Shown here: one piece after another, positions 4,787 through 6,250 of the stretch | Layout: each line of letters opens with the position of its first letter | Position numbering within the stretch: position 1 is the stretch's first letter | Assembly (NCBI GenBank): GCA_002454335.1 | Contig: DKIP01000022.1 | Location: 2,863 to 9,112, forward strand | From: Cytophagaceae bacterium UBA6715 | GTDB lineage: Bacteria; Bacteroidota; Bacteroidia; Cytophagales; Spirosomataceae | DNA length: 6,250 nucleotides | Reading direction: 5' to 3' | Translations under genes and position numbers: made by a program | The notes under the pieces: model-generated | What the model saw: the letters and a program-made list of their open reading frames with translations, nothing else | What the model was told of the DNA's origin: nothing | Databases searched by the model: none

Positions 4787-4836
4787 TTAGCCCTAGACTT
4801 TAGTTTGGGGTTCCCTAGGATAAAGCCTAGGGTTAA
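4787..4836. repeat. Imperfect inverted repeat with nested CCTAGG hairpin
   Basis: TTAGCCCTAGACTTTA (4787-4802) faces TAAAGCCTAGGGTTAA (4821-4836), giving 14 of 16 complementary positions around an 18-base loop. The same right arm can instead pair with CCCTAGG (4813-4819) in a 7-bp hairpin with loop ATAAAG, so two folds compete. There is no T run typical of a terminator. It lies between convergent tsdA and DUF6691 genes and could be a dispersed intergenic element or a 3' end processing structure; I cannot assign a family. Confidence 0.55.
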
Positions 4837-4889
4837 ATATATTGATTCTAGTCTGTAGGTTTAATTTCGTATTAGGAATTGAAAATCAT

Positions 4890-4919
4890 AAAAAATGGGA
4901 CTCAGAAAACTGAATCCCA
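4890..4919 (-). terminator. Rho-independent terminator of the YeeE-type operon
   Basis: Read on the minus strand, TGGGATTCAG (4910-4919) and CTGAGTCCCA (4896-4905) form a 10-bp stem with one G-U pair and a TTTT loop. Six T residues follow (4890-4895). It lies 45 bases beyond the DUF6691 stop, after the heptamer array, and is oriented to end that transcript. From the plus strand its T tail is weak. Confidence 0.85.
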
Positions 4920-4944
4920 CTTCTAATCTCTTTTCTCTACTCTC

Positions 4945-4965
4945 TTCACTCTTCACTCTTCACTC
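4945..4965 (-). repeat. GARBTRA heptamer array at the DUF6691 stop codon
   Basis: Three identical units (GAGTGAA on the minus strand) begin at the last base of the TAG stop codon (4965-4967). Decayed units in the same phase (GAGAGTA, GAGAAAA, GAGATTA) continue to 4924 and lead into the terminator hairpin. Orientation is again sense to the gene it follows. Confidence 0.85.
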
Positions 4966-5462
4966 TAATGAGGCAATTGATCTCTAAACTTCCCATACAC
5001 CCAAGTGCCAGCAATGGAGCTAAGAATTACCACGGAGATGGCGAGGACGCCAGTTCCTAGTTGGGCAAATAGCGGCCCTGGACATGCTCCTGTAACAGCC
5101 CAACCAAGACCAAAGATTAAACCTCCATAAATTTGGCCTTTATTAAACTTTTTGTCCGTGAAGGTGATTTCTTCCCCATGAATGGTTTTGATCTTAAATT
5201 TCTTGATTAAGAAAACGGAAATAGCCCCAACAACAACAGCTGAACCTATCACTCCGTACATGTGGAAACTTTGCAAGCGGAACATTTCCTGAATGCGAAA
5301 CCATGAGATGATTTCTGCTTTCACAAATACTATTCCAAAAACGATTCCTACTGCTAAATATTTAAAATTATACCACCATGGGTGGCTTAAATTGGATTCG
5401 TTCAAACACATCGTGTCGAGTGAACGTACTTCAAAATCTGTTTCTTCTTGTTGGCTTTTCAT
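4965..5462 (-). CDS. YeeE/YedE-family membrane protein (DUF6691 type, second half)
   Basis: This 165-residue protein has four predicted membrane helices (about 32-52, 67-86, 109-125 and 138-157). It carries the family signature GLIFGLGWAVTGACPGP (115-131), with Cys127 in the conserved CPGP. In the full-length YeeE/TsuA thiosulfate importer such cysteine loops line the transport path; here the fold is split between two genes. The N-terminal 30 residues are soluble and poorly conserved. The frame is open up to 5594, but I chose the ATG at 5460-5462 because it lies two bases after the stop of the preceding gene, and the longer reading would overlap that gene by 130 bases. It forms an operon with 5465-6028. 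It probably moves thiosulfate, sulfane sulfur or a related anion; the exact substrate is unknown. Confidence 0.88.
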   Translation of the reverse strand: MKSQQEETDFEVRSLDTMCLNESNLSHPWWYNFKYLAVGIVFGIVFVKAEIISWFRIQEMFRLQSFHMYGVIGSAVVVGAISVFLIKKFKIKTIHGEEITFTDKKFNKGQIYGGLIFGLGWAVTGACPGPLFAQLGTGVLAISVVILSSIAGTWVYGKFRDQLPH

Positions 5463-5464
5463 AC

Positions 5465-6028
5465 TTAAAGACTTAAAATGAAAGGTAAAATGAGATTGGC
5501 CATCACGAAACCGCCAATCATAAAACAAATAGTTGCGACCAAAGAGGGCCATTGTAAATCCGATAATCCCATAATCGCGTGACCCGAAGTGCATCCTCCG
5601 GCATAGCGCGTTCCGAAACCTACGAGGAATCCACCGCCGACCATCATAATGAAGCCACGAAGAGTGAATACATCATGTAATTCAAACAATTGGACCGGTA
5701 CCATACCTGTTAAATCTGTAATGCCATAGTTGGCCAATTCGGACTTTAATTCAGGATGAATGACTATGGGAGCATCCGATCCCAAAAAGTGTGCTGCGAT
5801 GAATCCGCCTATGAATATTCCACCAATGAAGAATAAATTCCAAGATTCTTTTTTCCAATCGTATTTGAAAAAGGGGATGTCGCTTGGAAAACATGCCGCG
5901 CACATATGACGTAAATTGGCCGAAATGCCAAAGTGCTTATTCCCTAAAATCAACAGGGTAGGGACAATGAGTCCGATGATAATTCCTGCCGTATACCAAG
6001 GCCAGGGTTGGGTGATTGTTTCCATCAT
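5465..6028 (-). CDS. YeeE/YedE-family sulfur transport protein (first half)
   Basis: This 187-residue integral membrane protein has about five hydrophobic segments (11-29, 64-82, 124-140, 161-176 and a C-terminal one). It contains the YeeE signature GFGTRYAGGCTSGHAIMGLSD (137-157), with Cys146 as the likely substrate-contacting residue, and a pair Cys43/Cys46 in HMCAACFPSD. Homologues import thiosulfate (TsuA) or are linked to sulfur oxidation (SoxT- and PmpA-like). It is the first gene of a tight two-gene unit: two bases separate it from the DUF6691 partner, as expected for two halves acting together. Translation may start at Met1 (6028) or Met2 (6025). A heptamer array and a TAAATTTG box lie upstream. 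The substrate is inferred, and adjacency to SQR and tsdA supports an inorganic sulfur species. Confidence 0.92.
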   Translation of the reverse strand: MMETITQPWPWYTAGIIIGLIVPTLLILGNKHFGISANLRHMCAACFPSDIPFFKYDWKKESWNLFFIGGIFIGGFIAAHFLGSDAPIVIHPELKSELANYGITDLTGMVPVQLFELHDVFTLRGFIMMVGGGFLVGFGTRYAGGCTSGHAIMGLSDLQWPSLVATICFMIGGFVMANLILPFILSL

Positions 6029-6041
6029 GTAAGTTAAAATT

Positions 6042-6090
6042 AGTTGTCAGTTGTCTGTAGTCAATTGTCGCTAGTCGCTAGTCGCTAGGT
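6042..6090 (-). repeat. nnTAGTC heptamer array before the YeeE-type start
   Basis: Seven in-phase 7-base units are seen on the plus strand: AGTTGTC twice, TGTAGTC, AATTGTC, GCTAGTC twice and a terminal GCTAGGT. It is the same family and the same orientation relative to the gene as the array before thioredoxin (390-420). If the TAAATTTG box at 6103-6110 is the promoter, the array lies inside the 5' leader of the operon. Confidence 0.8.
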
Positions 6091-6102
6091 AAAATATTTT
6101 GG

Positions 6103-6110
6103 CAAATTTA
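6103..6110 (-). promoter_or_regulatory. Candidate -7 box of the YeeE-type operon (TAAATTTG)
   Basis: On the minus strand this is TAAATTTG, a full match to TAnnTTTG. It implies transcription from about 6099 and a leader of about 70 bases that holds the heptamer array. There is no TTG at the -33 position and no palindrome 33 bases upstream, so the call rests on the box alone. The operon could instead be read from the upstream gene. Confidence 0.4.
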
Positions 6111-6115
6111 TTCAT

Positions 6116-6171
6116 TTCTCTCTTAACTCTTAGTTCTTAGCTCGTCGTTCTTCACTCTTCACTCTTAGTTC
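6116..6171 (-). repeat. GARBTRA heptamer array overlapping the end of the right-edge gene
   Basis: Eight in-phase 7-base units are seen on the minus strand, the longest array here: GAACTAA and GAGTGAA types, one divergent GAACGAC, then GAGCTAA, GAACTAA, GAGTTAA and GAGAGAA. The stop codon of the partial gene (6152-6154) lies in the third unit, so the last residues of that protein are encoded by repeat sequence. Confidence 0.85.
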
Positions 6172-6250
6172 TAGCTTTAGCAATGGTTCCAATCATCAAG
6201 TAACCAAGCACAGCAAAGTAGATGATGCTATTCAATGGCTTGCTTGTGAT
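6152..6250 (-). CDS. C-terminal end of an unidentified membrane protein (partial)
   Basis: An open frame enters from the right edge and ends at TGA (6152-6154), giving the last 32 residues only. It has one hydrophobic segment (IIYFAVLGYLMIGTIA, about residues 9-24 of the fragment) followed by a short charged tail, KARTKSEE. This looks like the final membrane helix of an integral membrane protein. The last residues are encoded by heptamer units. It lies in the same orientation as the YeeE-type operon, 123 bases upstream, and may belong to the same sulfur module. I do not recognise the family from this fragment, and the 5' part is outside the window. Confidence 0.55.
   Translation of the reverse strand: MTSKPLNSIIYFAVLGYLMIGTIAKARTKSEE

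Noticed and set aside
5463..5594. Longer DUF6691 reading frame starting at 5594
   Set aside because: It would overlap the upstream YeeE gene by 130 bases with an atypical N-terminus. The ATG at 5462 gives a two-base operon junction.

Overview
This AT-rich window (about 40% GC by eye) looks like Bacteroidota. Several start codons sit 15-20 bases downstream of TAnnTTTG boxes, the phylum's -7 promoter element. Shine-Dalgarno sites are not evident, and intergenic spaces are filled with degenerate 7-base tandem repeats. I cannot name a genus.

Layout, left to right: a thioredoxin (minus, 87-386); a repeat-rich spacer; a single-domain rhodanese (minus, 628-933) diverging from a DUF202/YidH-type membrane protein (plus, 1016-1306); a class I SAM methyltransferase (minus, 1303-1896) diverging from an exported DsrE-like protein (plus, 1934-2344) with a good terminator; a type II sulfide:quinone oxidoreductase (minus, 2377-3567) diverging from a membrane-anchored diheme cytochrome c of the TsdA (thiosulfate dehydrogenase) type (plus, 3689-4705); a repeat- and hairpin-rich spacer; a two-gene YeeE/YedE-type operon (minus, 5465-6028 then 4965-5462) ending at a terminator; and the C-terminal end of an unidentified membrane protein (minus, 6152-6250, running off the window). 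No gene-free stretch exceeds about 260 bases.

Read together, this is an inorganic-sulfur module. SQR would oxidise sulfide to sulfane sulfur. Rhodanese, thioredoxin and the DsrE-like protein are plausible sulfane-sulfur carriers or reducers. TsdA would couple thiosulfate and tetrathionate to the electron-transport chain. The YeeE pair would move a sulfur species such as thiosulfate or sulfane sulfur across the inner membrane. These roles are inferred from families and context, not shown.

Two non-coding signals stand out. First, an identical 13-mer containing a CRP/FNR-like palindrome (GTGA-N6-TCAC, or TCTC in one copy) lies in both the rhodanese/DUF202 and SQR/tsdA divergent promoters. In each case its centre is exactly 33 bases from the centre of a TAnnTTTG box (rhodanese and tsdA), the geometry of a class II activator, so the module may be a small regulon. 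Second, heptamer arrays of consensus GARBTRA run in the sense direction from the stop codon of five of the nine genes whose 3' ends are visible. A different heptamer family (nnTAGTC on the plus strand) lies just upstream of two start codons. The gene-end position, fixed orientation and a stop triplet in nearly every unit are the most unusual structure in the window.
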